A stretch of DNA of 64,000 nucleotides. It comes from UBA5078 sp964538025 (GTDB lineage Bacteria > Pseudomonadota > Gammaproteobacteria > Pseudomonadales > Pseudohongiellaceae). The DNA is taken from contig CAZICZ010000005.1 in NCBI GenBank assembly GCA_964538025.1, positions 198,616 through 262,615 of the forward strand, read 5' to 3'. The notes below the pieces were generated by a model. The model did no database searches. It was not told the DNA's origin and saw nothing but the letters and a program-made list of their open reading frames with translations. The position numbers were made by a program, and so were the translations under genes. Below, piece after piece: positions 1 through 9,175 of this stretch (its first letter is position 1; each line of letters starts with the position of its first letter).

Positions 1-66
1 GGTCTGCAGACCTGGGATGAAATGTTTGCCGGTTATCTGACCTATACCTACAACGACGAGCAGTAA
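1..66 (+). CDS. C-terminal end of a truncated protein
   Basis: The window opens inside a reading frame that ends with TAA at 64-66. Only 21 codons are visible, ending in a Gln-Thr-Trp-Asp-Glu-Met segment followed by aromatic residues. From memory, such an ending is seen at the C-terminus of copper type II monooxygenase-like secreted proteins, but the fragment is too short to assign. It lies 22 bp before the next gene's start, so the two could be co-transcribed. Confidence 0.4.
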   Translation, partial: GLQTWDEMFAGYLTYTYNDEQ

Positions 67-88
67 GCGTCTTCTCCCGCGGAGGGAC

Positions 89-1000
89 ATGATGAAAACG
101 ACCTTGACACTTTTCAGCCTCGGTTTTCTCATGCTCTCCGCGGCACTCTCGCCAAACGCGCAGGCGCAGACCAAGATTGCCTATGGTCCCGATCCCATGC
201 AGTACGGCGAACTCTCTCTCCCCGAAGGCCCCGGGCCTTTCCCTGTCGTGACATTTCTCCATGCCGGTTGCTGGCGTTCCAGCGAGGGCATGATGAATGC
301 CTATCGCGAAATGTCGAAGGTCATGACTGAACACGGCGTTGCCGCGTGGAACATGCAGTATCGTGGCGCCACCAGTGACGGTGGCGGCTGGCCGGGTACC
401 TGGCTGGACATCGCCAACGGCTTTGATGCGCTGGCCGATATTGCGAAAGACTATCCTATCGATATCCAGCAAGCGCTCGTGGTGGGGCACTCCTCCGGCG
501 GGCATTTTGGTGCCTGGCTCAGCATCCGGCCGCAGCTGCCGGTCTCGAGCGAGATCTACGTTGCTCCCCGCGTGAACCCCATGGGGCTTGTGATGGCGGA
601 TGCCTATATCAATCCCATCGTCATTGATTCCTTGGGCGTGTCGGGCGAGATTTATTGCGGAGAGCCTCTGCTGGAAAAACTGGTGGGCGGCCCCGTGGAA
701 TCCCATATCCAGAACTTCCATGAGATCTCCCCGCTAGAGTGGTTGCCATGGGGAATTCCGCAGGAATACGTGGTCAGCTCCTACCGTTATCCCGTGACCC
801 TGCCGCGCGTCTTTGCGCAGGGGAAAACCGCCATGATGAGCCTGCCCGACTACCCTGCCCTGGCCGTGTTGGCCGGGGACCACATCAACGTGCGCATTAT
901 TCACAACGAAGACCATGGCGACTTTGTGAAAACAGGGGCCCGCGGTTACCTCGCCACCATCAGCGCCGCACTAAGACTTCTGGGCAAAGCCTCCGAATAA
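89..1000 (+). CDS. Secreted alpha/beta hydrolase (esterase-like)
   Basis: 303 residues starting with a signal peptide that ends near Ala-Gln-Ala-Gln (about residue 27), so the enzyme acts in the periplasm or outside. The serine hydrolase elbow GHSSGGHFG is at about residues 133-141, and a C-terminal Asp-His pair (AGDHIN, NEDHGDF) can complete the triad. The family resembles the BD-FAE/kynurenine formamidase-like esterases; the substrate is unknown. GGAGG at 81-85 favours the second ATG at 92, but the two starts differ by one residue. A GC-rich inverted repeat (1025-1041) follows the gene, without a T-run. Confidence 0.8.
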   Translation: MMKTTLTLFSLGFLMLSAALSPNAQAQTKIAYGPDPMQYGELSLPEGPGPFPVVTFLHAGCWRSSEGMMNAYREMSKVMTEHGVAAWNMQYRGATSDGGGWPGTWLDIANGFDALADIAKDYPIDIQQALVVGHSSGGHFGAWLSIRPQLPVSSEIYVAPRVNPMGLVMADAYINPIVIDSLGVSGEIYCGEPLLEKLVGGPVESHIQNFHEISPLEWLPWGIPQEYVVSSYRYPVTLPRVFAQGKTAMMSLPDYPALAVLAGDHINVRIIHNEDHGDFVKTGARGYLATISAALRLLGKASE

Positions 1001-1314
1001 GTTCCGCATTTTCATCACACTTATGACGGGGCGACTTCGCCCCTCTACACGTCCCCGAAATTTCGTGGGGCGCGCCATCAGCCAATCTCCCTCCTCTTCT
1101 GGAACGCTCCTCCGTTTTCCCGTCAAACTCGAACAATTCCCCATACTTGCCATAGAACGCCGGTAATATTTTCCTCGAAACATTTGTTTAAATTGTGTTC
1201 AAGTGATTAAAATTCGATCAATTTTCAATGGAAGAAAAACACCGGGATCACACTCGGCGCAGCGCCCCACCCTTCCCATCATTCGCTTTATAAAAATCAG
1301 ATCAGGAGAGTCAC
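1001..1314. promoter_or_regulatory. Intergenic region upstream of the adhesin
   Basis: This 314-bp gap has no convincing gene. It begins with a GGGGCGA/TCGCCCC hairpin (1025-1041) that may end the upstream transcript. It then turns markedly AT-rich from about 1165 to 1240, unlike its surroundings, which suits a promoter zone. A possible promoter is TTGTTT (1184-1189), an 18-bp spacer and TAAAAT (1208-1213). The adhesin ribosome binding site AGGAG lies at 1303-1307. Confidence 0.35.
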
Positions 1315-4300
1315 ATGGCTAACGCAGGCAGCAAGGGCAACTCCACCAATACCAACGGTGGCACCGAGATTTCGTTTCAGAACACCCCCCAGGCAAAAGA
1401 TGATGCCTTCGGCACGGCCCAGAGCGGGCAACTGAATTACGTCAGCACCGTGTATGTGCTCAATGTGATGGGAAATGACCTCGGGGGCAATGCCAAGAGC
1501 CTGTGGTCAGTGGACGATGGTATTAACCAGTCAGGCGCGATGTCCGGTCATGAAGCGGGTGACCTGCTCACGCAAGACGGCGCGGGCATCACGGGTATCG
1601 CCGGAAACCGCAGTCTGTTTGGGGCCTCTCTGTCCGTGACCGCGGATGGCAAAGTGGCGTATGACACCTCCACAATTGACGCGAATTACGCAGACACTCT
1701 CACTCAACTTGCGCTGGGGCAGACGCTGTCTGACAGCTTTATCTACGCGATCCGACTCGCCAGCGGCACCCTGAGCTGGGCCAAGGCGACCGTGACGCTG
1801 ACCGGTGTCAACGATACCCCCGTGGTCCAGAACGTGTCCCTGCTGGCTGTTGAAGATGGCGGCAGCGTCTCTGGCGCCTTCAACGGCGATGACATCGACA
1901 GCGATGACGATGGCAGCACCCTGAGCTACAGCATTCTGGGAGCCCCTGGCGTTGGCACATTGACCAACAATGGCAACGGCACGTTTACCTACGACCCGGG
2001 TGCCAATTTCCAGAGTCTGGCACTTGGTCAGACAGAAACCCTGACCGTCACCTACGTCGCCACTGACCGCCACGGCGCCATTTCAGCGCCCGCAACGCTG
2101 ACGATTACTGTCACTGGCACCAATGACGGCCCCACATTGGCTGCCGGAAGTCTGTCCGCCGTTGAAGATGGGCAGGCGGTGACGCTTGATCTGACGGCCC
2201 TCGGTGACGATATCGATAGCGACGATGACGGCAGTTCACTGACCTACACGCTGCTGTCCTCCCCCAGCGCCGGCTCTGCCTCGATTACTGACCGCGTGCT
2301 GACGTTCGCCCCCGGAAGCGACTTCCAGGCCTTGTCCGAAGGACAGACCACCCAGGTCAGCGTCGATGTGGAAGCCAAAGATCGTCATGGCCTGACCGCC
2401 GTCAACACCGTCACCATTACCGTGACGGGCGTGAATGATCGTCCCACGGTGACCAATGTCGCCGTCCAGGCGCAGGAAGATGGCGCGGCCGTGACAGGCG
2501 CGTTTGTTGGCGATGATGTCGACAATGACGACACGCCCTCAAGTCTGGCCTATAGCTTCCTCAGTGCGCCGAATGCAGGCACCCTGACCAACAATGGTGA
2601 CGGCACCTTCACCTTTGCTCCGGGAAGCGATTTCCAGTCACTGGCACAGGGTCAGACGACCCAGTTGTCCATCGACTACACCGCGACTGACAGCCACCAA
2701 TCGGTCTCCGATGCTGGCACCGCAAGCATCACCGTCACCGGCGTGAACGATGCCCCGACACTGGCCGCCGGCGCCCTTTCCGCTGTGGAAGATGGCCAGG
2801 CCGTGACGCTCGACCTCACCGGCCTTGGCAATGACGTGGACAGCGATGACGATGGCAGCACGCTGACCTATACCCTGCTCAGCGCTCCCAGCGCAGGCAC
2901 GGCTTCCATTGCCAACCGCACGCTGAGCTTTGCCCCCGGCACAGACTTCCAGTCACTGGCCGCCGGGGAAACCACCACGGTGTCTGTGGATGTTCAAGCC
3001 AAGGACCAGCACGGCGCCGCGGTCGTGAACACCGTGACCATTACCGTTACCGGGGTGAATGACCGTCCCACGGTGACCAATGTCGCCGTCCAGGCGCAGG
3101 AAGATGGCGGACCCGTCACCGTTGCCTTCAGTGGCAATGACATAGACAGCGATGACACCGGTGCGAGCCTGACCTACACGCTGCTGGGCGGCGCTCCCGT
3201 GGGCACCGTGACCAATAACGGCAATGGCACCTTTACCTACAATGTCGGAAACAACTTCCAGGGGCTGGCGCAGGGGCAATCCACGCAGATCTCTGTCGAC
3301 TACACAGCCACCGACAGCCATAACGCACTTTCCACACCGGCGACCGCCGTCATCACCGTCACGGGAGTCAATGACGGCCCGACGCTGGCCGCTGGCGCAA
3401 TGTCCGCCACGGAAGATGGCCCCGCCGTGAGCCTCAATCTCGCCGCCTTGGGCAATGACGTGGACAGTGACGATGACGGCAGCACCCTGAGCTATGCCCT
3501 GATAGGCACTCCCTCCGGCGGCTCGGCGTCCATTTCCGGCACAACACTGACCTTTGCTCCCGGCGCAGACTTCCAGTCGCTGGCGGCCGGGCAGACCCGT
3601 GACGTGTTCCTGACGGTCTCCGCCAAGGACAGCCATAACGCCACTGCGACCAATCAGGTGAAGGTCACCGTGACCGGGGTCAATGACGCCCCCGTGGTGA
3701 GCGGCGATGCCGCTGGTGCTGTCACACTGACCCCGGCGGCCGCGCCGTTCAACGTGCAGCAGTTCACCAATTACCAGGGGGCCTTTGATCTGGCCTCCCT
3801 GCGCAACTATGCCTCAACGCACACGGCGAACTACACCGCCACGACCAACGTTATCGACTACACCGACGATCCGTCCGGGTTCTCCGGCGAGATCCCCGGC
3901 AGCTCACGTTGGCCGGCCGCGGTGGCGCTGGGAGTCTCCGGCACCGGCGGGATCAATGACCGCTTCTTTGCCAAGATCACCAGCACCGTCACCATCACCC
4001 AGGCGGACACCTACACCTTCCGTACCTACAACGATGACGGCGTGTACGTGAGCGTGAACAACCAGCTGATCATCAGCGACTCCACACAGCATCCGGAACT
4101 GCCGTTTACCGGCAGCATTTACCTGACGCCGGGCACCTACCCGGTCGAACTGTACTTCTTCGAGAACGGCGGCGAGGCCTCTCTGGAGTTCACCTACAAG
4201 AACTCCGGCGGCGTCTACCAGCACGTGAACCCCGCCAACGTCACGGACAGCGGCGTACTGCAGTTCAGCGATGTTGACCTGAACGATGTGCACAGCGTGA

Positions 4301-6291
4301 GCGTTGCCCCCGTGGGCAGCAATCAGGGCACCCTGACCGCAATCAAGAACGTCGACACCACGGGCAGTGGTACCGGCGGTCAAGTCACCTGGAATTACCA
4401 GATTCCAAACTCAGCGTACGCGAGCCTGCCGGTGGGACAGACCGTGACCGAGAGCTTCACGGTCAGCGTCAATGACGGCAAGGGCGGAATTGCCCAGCAG
4501 CAGGTGAACGTGGTGGTGACAGGCGGCTACAAAGGCCCCGAAGCCAATGCCGATCTGGCCTCGGTCAACGAGGACCAGTCCGTCACGATTTCCGTACTGA
4601 CCAATGACTCCGGCAATGGCCTGAGCCTGCTCAGCGCCGCGGGCGCACAGAACGGGACCGTTTCCGTCTCCGGCAACAATGTCATCTACACACCTGCGCC
4701 GAATTACAATGGCAGTGATAGCTTTACCTACACCATCAAGGACAGTTTCGGGACCACCAGCACCGCTTCGGTCGGGGTGACCGTGGCCCCGGTCAACGAC
4801 GGTCCGTCCATCAATTTTGCCCGCACCAGCCTGGTCAACGGCTCCTTCGAGAACAGCCTGAATGGCTGGACCTACGAGGAGATCAACTACATCGGAGACT
4901 GGCAGGCGGCGGACGGCAGCAAGGTACTGGACATGAACGCGGAGCACGGTCGCGGCTATGTGGAGCAGACCCTGCAGACCATCGCCGGCAACCAATACAC
5001 GGTAAGCTTTGCCTTGTCGAAGAACCCCGGTTCCCCAACCGGCATTGAGACGCTGCGAGTCACCGCTGCCGGCAACAGTGCCGACTACGCGTTCAACCTG
5101 GGCAACTCCTCCAGCAACATGCTGTGGCAGAACAAGACCTTCACCTTCACGGCCACAGGCGCCAGCACCGTGTTGCGCCTTGCCAGTGCAGACCCCGCCG
5201 GCGGTGCCGATGCCTGGGGTCCGGCACTGGACAATGTCCGCCTCCTCGGGGATGTCACAGCCATGGAAGATGTTGCCACGCAGATACGCGGCCTGAGCAT
5301 CAGTGACATCGATGCGGGCTCCAACCCCATCACCGTGACGCTGAGCGTCGCCAATGGCAGCCTGAGCATCAATACCGCGGCGCTTGGCGGTGCTGACCTG
5401 AACGGCGCAGACGGCACGCTGAGCCTGACGGGCACACTGGCCAACATCAATGCTGCGCTTGCCGGTTCGCTGGTGTATCAGGGCAAAAAGGACTTCTTCG
5501 GCGCCGACACGCTGGCGGTCACCGTCAATGATCTGGGTTCCACCGGGTCTGGCAGTGCCCTGTCCGCCTCGACCTCGCTGGCGATCAACGTGGCCCCGAC
5601 GCCGGATGTGTACACGGTGACCAACCTGGTCAAGAACGGCTCGTTCGAGGGCAACACGTCCAACTGGAGTGTTACTCAGATCAATCATCTGACCGGCTGG
5701 CAGGCCGCGGACGGGATTTGGTCGCTGGACATGAATGCCGAAAACGGACGGGGCGTGATCACGCAGACGCTGACAACGGCACCGGGTCAAACGGTCACCG
5801 TGGGCTTCGCCTTGTCCAAAAACCCGGGTTCGAGCAGTGAGACGCTGGCAGTCAACACGCCCGTCGGTGGTACCAGCACCTACACTTTCTCGACGGTAAA
5901 CGGCAACACTGATATGAAGTGGACGCAGAAGACCTACAGCTTCACACCCAACAGCACCTCCACGATTCTCACCTTCCAGAGCAGCGACCCGGCCGGCAAC
6001 GGTGACCCCTATGGCCCCGCGCTCGACGAAGTCTGGGCCGTGGCGCATCGGTCCATCACCGGATTCGACAAGGCGCTGGGAGACAAGATCGACCTGAACG
6101 GACTGCTGACCTCTCTGAATGCCCCGCACGACGGCACCGCCTTCAGCGGCCAGTTTGTGCGCTTCCAGAGCGTGGGCAGTGACACGGTCATCAGCGTCGA
6201 TGCCAACGGCGGTGGCGATGCCTATATCGCCGTTGTAACACTGGTGGGCGTGACCCTGCTGCAAACCGATGCAGGCAATTACATCCTGTAA
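1315..6291 (+). CDS. Large type I-secreted adhesin with VCBS/cadherin-like repeats, PA14 and DUF642-like domains
   Basis: 1658 residues, no signal peptide, strongly acidic, no cysteine-rich part: typical of RTX-type surface adhesins exported by a type I system. Order seen: N-terminal segment (1-163); six tandem 104-residue VCBS/cadherin-like units, each starting with G(V/T)ND (residues 164, 268, 372, 476, 580, 684, with a seventh GVND at 788); a PA14-like sugar-binding module (about 812-972); a bridging repeat; a tandem-95 type cadherin repeat (about 1072-1162); two DUF642-like galactose-binding modules (about 1173-1307 and 1437-1574) separated by a cadherin-like stretch; and a C-terminal type I secretion target region (about 1580-1658). 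Asp-rich DSDDDGS motifs probably bind Ca2+. No type I exporter genes are in the window, so they must lie elsewhere. A bidirectional terminator follows. Confidence 0.88.
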   Translation: MANAGSKGNSTNTNGGTEISFQNTPQAKDDAFGTAQSGQLNYVSTVYVLNVMGNDLGGNAKSLWSVDDGINQSGAMSGHEAGDLLTQDGAGITGIAGNRSLFGASLSVTADGKVAYDTSTIDANYADTLTQLALGQTLSDSFIYAIRLASGTLSWAKATVTLTGVNDTPVVQNVSLLAVEDGGSVSGAFNGDDIDSDDDGSTLSYSILGAPGVGTLTNNGNGTFTYDPGANFQSLALGQTETLTVTYVATDRHGAISAPATLTITVTGTNDGPTLAAGSLSAVEDGQAVTLDLTALGDDIDSDDDGSSLTYTLLSSPSAGSASITDRVLTFAPGSDFQALSEGQTTQVSVDVEAKDRHGLTAVNTVTITVTGVNDRPTVTNVAVQAQEDGAAVTGAFVGDDVDNDDTPSSLAYSFLSAPNAGTLTNNGDGTFTFAPGSDFQSLAQGQTTQLSIDYTATDSHQSVSDAGTASITVTGVNDAPTLAAGALSAVEDGQAVTLDLTGLGNDVDSDDDGSTLTYTLLSAPSAGTASIANRTLSFAPGTDFQSLAAGETTTVSVDVQAKDQHGAAVVNTVTITVTGVNDRPTVTNVAVQAQEDGGPVTVAFSGNDIDSDDTGASLTYTLLGGAPVGTVTNNGNGTFTYNVGNNFQGLAQGQSTQISVDYTATDSHNALSTPATAVITVTGVNDGPTLAAGAMSATEDGPAVSLNLAALGNDVDSDDDGSTLSYALIGTPSGGSASISGTTLTFAPGADFQSLAAGQTRDVFLTVSAKDSHNATATNQVKVTVTGVNDAPVVSGDAAGAVTLTPAAAPFNVQQFTNYQGAFDLASLRNYASTHTANYTATTNVIDYTDDPSGFSGEIPGSSRWPAAVALGVSGTGGINDRFFAKITSTVTITQADTYTFRTYNDDGVYVSVNNQLIISDSTQHPELPFTGSIYLTPGTYPVELYFFENGGEASLEFTYKNSGGVYQHVNPANVTDSGVLQFSDVDLNDVHSVSVAPVGSNQGTLTAIKNVDTTGSGTGGQVTWNYQIPNSAYASLPVGQTVTESFTVSVNDGKGGIAQQQVNVVVTGGYKGPEANADLASVNEDQSVTISVLTNDSGNGLSLLSAAGAQNGTVSVSGNNVIYTPAPNYNGSDSFTYTIKDSFGTTSTASVGVTVAPVNDGPSINFARTSLVNGSFENSLNGWTYEEINYIGDWQAADGSKVLDMNAEHGRGYVEQTLQTIAGNQYTVSFALSKNPGSPTGIETLRVTAAGNSADYAFNLGNSSSNMLWQNKTFTFTATGASTVLRLASADPAGGADAWGPALDNVRLLGDVTAMEDVATQIRGLSISDIDAGSNPITVTLSVANGSLSINTAALGGADLNGADGTLSLTGTLANINAALAGSLVYQGKKDFFGADTLAVTVNDLGSTGSGSALSASTSLAINVAPTPDVYTVTNLVKNGSFEGNTSNWSVTQINHLTGWQAADGIWSLDMNAENGRGVITQTLTTAPGQTVTVGFALSKNPGSSSETLAVNTPVGGTSTYTFSTVNGNTDMKWTQKTYSFTPNSTSTILTFQSSDPAGNGDPYGPALDEVWAVAHRSITGFDKALGDKIDLNGLLTSLNAPHDGTAFSGQFVRFQSVGSDTVISVDANGGGDAYIAVVTLVGVTLLQTDAGNYIL
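1804..3675 (+). repeat. Six in-frame tandem repeats of exactly 312 bp
   Basis: The codons for G(V/T)ND start at 1804, 2116, 2428, 2740, 3052, 3364 and 3676: an unbroken 312-bp period, encoding 104-residue adhesin units. Units 1, 3 and 5 resemble each other (TLTNNGNGTF-type centre), and units 2, 4 and 6 resemble each other (PTLAAG start, TLSFAPG-type centre), so the true duplication unit is a 624-bp A-B pair. Confidence 0.9.
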
Positions 6292-6335
6292 GGGACGGAG
6301 TCCCGGCGGCGGGCTCAGCCCTCCGCCGATACCCC

Positions 6336-6379
6336 AAAAAAAAACACCCCGAGGCGAGTCGCGCGGGGTGTTTTTTTTT
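6336..6379. terminator. Bidirectional rho-independent terminator
   Basis: Nine A residues (6336-6344), then CACCCCG (6345-6351) pairs with CGGGGTG (6364-6370), followed by nine T residues (6371-6379); an inner GCG/CGC pair tightens the loop. It sits between the convergent adhesin and PQQ dehydrogenase genes and is symmetric, so it can stop transcripts from both sides. Confidence 0.93.
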
Positions 6380-6396
6380 GCGTCAGTCCCACGCCC

Positions 6397-8364
6397 TCAG
6401 GGCAGTGCGTAGACCACCAGCTCCGGCACGGGGTTGGACAGGACGCTCAGGGCGATGTACTGCTTGCCATTGACCTCGTAGGTCATCGGCGCCCCGCCGC
6501 CGTTGGCGGGCAAGGGAATACTGCCCACGACCTCGCCAGTGAACTTGTCACGGGCAACCAGTTCCGCCCCGGTCAGGGTCGTCATGGCATGAATCAGCAG
6601 CGTGGAGGTGACCAGCACCGCCTGCCGGCCGCCGCCCCCCAGAGGAGGCAGGTCCATGCCCTGCAAATCGGGGTGATTGGTGACCGGTGCGTAATCATCG
6701 CCGTTGGCCTTTTGCCACAGGATCTCACCCTTGTTCATGTCGATCGCCGTGATGGTGGCATACGGCGGTTTCAGAATGGGCAGGCCCCGCGGGCCACGGA
6801 CCGCCTGATTGGACAGGCGCAGGAAATTGAAGTTGGACTCGCTGGGATCGAGGGTCGTCATCAGCGGCGCGTTCGGGCTGTCGCTGGAGGGAATGAACAG
6901 CAGCGCGTTCTGCGGGTCGACGCCCGCTCCCGTCCAGTTGGCACCCCCTCCAGCGCCGGGCAGGATGATGGTCCCGCGATGCCCGCCCTGAATGGATTCG
7001 GTCGGAGGCGTGAAGAGCGGCCCCCAGGTGTAATTGCTCAGGATCTCCTCAGCCTCTGCCTTGATCTCGGGCGTAAAGTCGACGAGGTACTCCGGGAACA
7101 TGCCCTGCCGCGCAAAGGCAGGCGGCTTGGAGGGGATCGGCTGGGTGCTGGAGAGCTGTTCACCGGGCAGGATGGGGGTCTGCGGCACCGGGGTCTCCAC
7201 AATCGGCCACACCGGTTCGCCGGTGACCCGGTCGAACACATAGGTGAACCCCTGCTTGGTGACCTGCGCCACGGCCTTGATGGGGCGTCCGTCCACGGTA
7301 ATGTCGATCAGGTTGGGAGCGGCGGGGTTATCGAAATCCCACACGCCGTGGTGCACCATCTGAAAATGCCAGACGCGTTCGCCGGTGCGCGCGTCCAGAC
7401 AGACGATACTTTCGCTGAACAGGTTGTCTCCGGGACGGTGGCCTCCGTAGAAATCATTGGTTGCCGCTTCCATCGGCAAATACACGTAGCCCAGCTCCAG
7501 ATCGGCAGTCATCATGGTCCACACCCCGCCGTTGCCGGCGGTGCGCCAGGAGTCGTTCTCCCAGGTGTCATTGCCATATTCCCCTTCCAGGGGAATGGTG
7601 TGGAAAGTCCAGGCGACTTCACCCGTGCGGATGTTGTAGCCGCGAATCCACAGCGGAGGACGCTCGACATAGCGGGGGCGATTGGACGTGATCTGGGACA
7701 CGACCAGAATGTCACCGACCACGATGGGCGGCGACACGGCCCCCAAAGGCGGCGCGCCCTGCCAGTCCAGTTCGCCGCGGACGGCCCGCGGGATGCCGTC
7801 GGTCAGGTCCACACGTCCGTTGGCGAACGCGGTATCGACAGCGCCGGTGGTGGCATCCAGCGAGTACACAAACCCGTCATTGGTGCTCAGCAGTATGCGT
7901 TTGGTCTGACCATCCGCCCAGTAGGCGACGCCGCGCTGATGGTAGCCCAGCGCCCCGACCGCCTCGCCGCTCAGATACACCTCCGGGTTGAAACTCCACA
8001 GCGTTTGCCCGGTGACGGCGTCGATGGCGGCGACCTGATTGAGAGAGGTGATCATGTACAGCACGCCGTCCACCATGAGGGGCGTGCCCTGCATGCGGCC
8101 GAAAGACACTTCGCGATTCAATCCCTCGAAATTGAGGCTGCCATCGAGCGAGCGCCAGCGCCAGACTTCCTGTAGCTGACCGAAATTGGCGGCCGATACC
8201 TGACCAAGCGTGCTGTATTTGGTGGAACCGGCGTCGCCGGCATAGCTCCCCCACTGCCCGTTGGTGACGCCTTGCTGCGCCACGGTTGCGGTACTGAAGG
8301 CCAGCAGGCCGGCGGCCATCATGCTGAGGAACAGGGGTGTGCGTGTTCTTGTTGTTATTTTCAC
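6397..8364 (-). CDS. Periplasmic PQQ-dependent dehydrogenase (quinoprotein glucose dehydrogenase family)
   Basis: 655 residues from a GTG start at 8364, chosen because it follows GGAGAG and gives a clean signal peptide ending at Val-Ala before QQGVTNG; the frame is open further upstream but without a ribosome site. Beta-propeller signatures are clear: the WGSYAGDAGSTKYS opening blade, a Trp-Thr-Phe-His and WENDSW segment, and HHGVWDFDNPAAPN, all typical of membrane-type glucose dehydrogenase relatives and soluble PQQ alcohol dehydrogenases. It should oxidise a sugar or alcohol in the periplasm and pass electrons to the respiratory chain. No cytochrome c domain is fused and no PQQ biosynthesis genes are nearby. 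The substrate cannot be told. Confidence 0.87.
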   Translation of the reverse strand: MKITTRTRTPLFLSMMAAGLLAFSTATVAQQGVTNGQWGSYAGDAGSTKYSTLGQVSAANFGQLQEVWRWRSLDGSLNFEGLNREVSFGRMQGTPLMVDGVLYMITSLNQVAAIDAVTGQTLWSFNPEVYLSGEAVGALGYHQRGVAYWADGQTKRILLSTNDGFVYSLDATTGAVDTAFANGRVDLTDGIPRAVRGELDWQGAPPLGAVSPPIVVGDILVVSQITSNRPRYVERPPLWIRGYNIRTGEVAWTFHTIPLEGEYGNDTWENDSWRTAGNGGVWTMMTADLELGYVYLPMEAATNDFYGGHRPGDNLFSESIVCLDARTGERVWHFQMVHHGVWDFDNPAAPNLIDITVDGRPIKAVAQVTKQGFTYVFDRVTGEPVWPIVETPVPQTPILPGEQLSSTQPIPSKPPAFARQGMFPEYLVDFTPEIKAEAEEILSNYTWGPLFTPPTESIQGGHRGTIILPGAGGGANWTGAGVDPQNALLFIPSSDSPNAPLMTTLDPSESNFNFLRLSNQAVRGPRGLPILKPPYATITAIDMNKGEILWQKANGDDYAPVTNHPDLQGMDLPPLGGGGRQAVLVTSTLLIHAMTTLTGAELVARDKFTGEVVGSIPLPANGGGAPMTYEVNGKQYIALSVLSNPVPELVVYALP

Positions 8365-8534
8365 CTTTCTCTCCGGATTGTTGTGATCACACGGGAAAAT
8401 CGTGGACGTCAGTGTAACGAAATCACGCGAGAGCGAGTAGGGAAATGCCGAAATAACGGATGCACTCATCTCCGGTTTCTGGCAGATTATCGCGAGATTT
8501 TTTCCCCCTCGTTTCTTGACCGTAAGGAGTTACC

Positions 8535-9101
8535 ATGACCTCTGTGATGCCTTTGCTGACCCTCGATGTTCGCCGTTCTCTCGCCCGTCTGATCCCTCTG
8601 GGCATCGCTGCTTTCTTTGCCTTTGCGAGTGCTGTGACACTGGCCCAGCAAGTGGATTCCGCGGCAATCGAGAAGGCCGAGATCATGAACCTGCGCACCC
8701 CCGCCGCCAACGTGTTTTCCAGCGGCCAGCCCACGCAGGAGCAACTGCAGCTGCTGGCCTCCTCCGGCGTCAAGCACATCATCAGCCTGCGCCCGGCCAG
8801 TGAACTGGACTGGGACGAGGCCGCCATGGTGAAGTCCCTCGGGATGGAATTCCACAATATCCCCGTGGCGGGTGCCGACGGCGTGACCGCTGAAAACGCC
8901 AAGCAACTCGACGATCTGCTCAGCAGCCTGAACGGTCAGCCCCTGCTTGTGCATTGCGCCAGCAGCAACCGCGTCGGCGCCCTGCGCGCCCTGACGGCGG
9001 CCCAAAAGGATGGACAAGCATTGGAATCCGCGGTAACCACGGGCAAGGCCTGGGGCCTGACCGGACTCGAACCTGCTGTGCGCGAGAAACTCGCGCAGTA
9101 A
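8535..9101 (+). CDS. Exported DUF442/BLH-type phosphatase-like protein
   Basis: 188 residues with an N-terminal hydrophobic signal segment (about 18-38, ending LAQQ). The rest matches the beta-lactamase-hydrolase-like (DUF442) phosphatase fold: an SSGQPTQEQLQLL start, HIISLRP, and a phosphate-binding loop beginning at Cys141 with Arg146 (CASSNR). The usual glycine of the C-x-S-G-x-R loop is serine here, which may affect activity. AAGGAG at 8524-8529 fixes the start at 8535. It is divergent from the PQQ dehydrogenase and 74 bp upstream of the SGNH-like gene. A periplasmic phosphatase or sulfur-transfer role is possible; no substrate can be named. Confidence 0.75.
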   Translation: MTSVMPLLTLDVRRSLARLIPLGIAAFFAFASAVTLAQQVDSAAIEKAEIMNLRTPAANVFSSGQPTQEQLQLLASSGVKHIISLRPASELDWDEAAMVKSLGMEFHNIPVAGADGVTAENAKQLDDLLSSLNGQPLLVHCASSNRVGALRALTAAQKDGQALESAVTTGKAWGLTGLEPAVREKLAQ

Positions 9102-9175
9102 GGAATCCTTGCACGCGCCATTGGCAGCGTCCGATGGCAGCCTCATAAAAACAATGAAAAGAACCGGAGTGCATT

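Noticed and set aside
1025..1041. GGGGCGA/TCGCCCC hairpin as a full terminator
   Set aside because: The loop is only two bases and no T-run follows, so it is mentioned in the intergenic entry only.
1804..3675. CRISPR-like or satellite repeat
   Set aside because: The 312-bp period keeps the reading frame and codes for adhesin units; there are no short identical repeats with unique spacers.
4411..6264. A long open frame antisense to the adhesin C-terminal half
   Set aside because: It mirrors the adhesin's codon pattern and repeats; the plus-strand protein has clear domains and a terminator.
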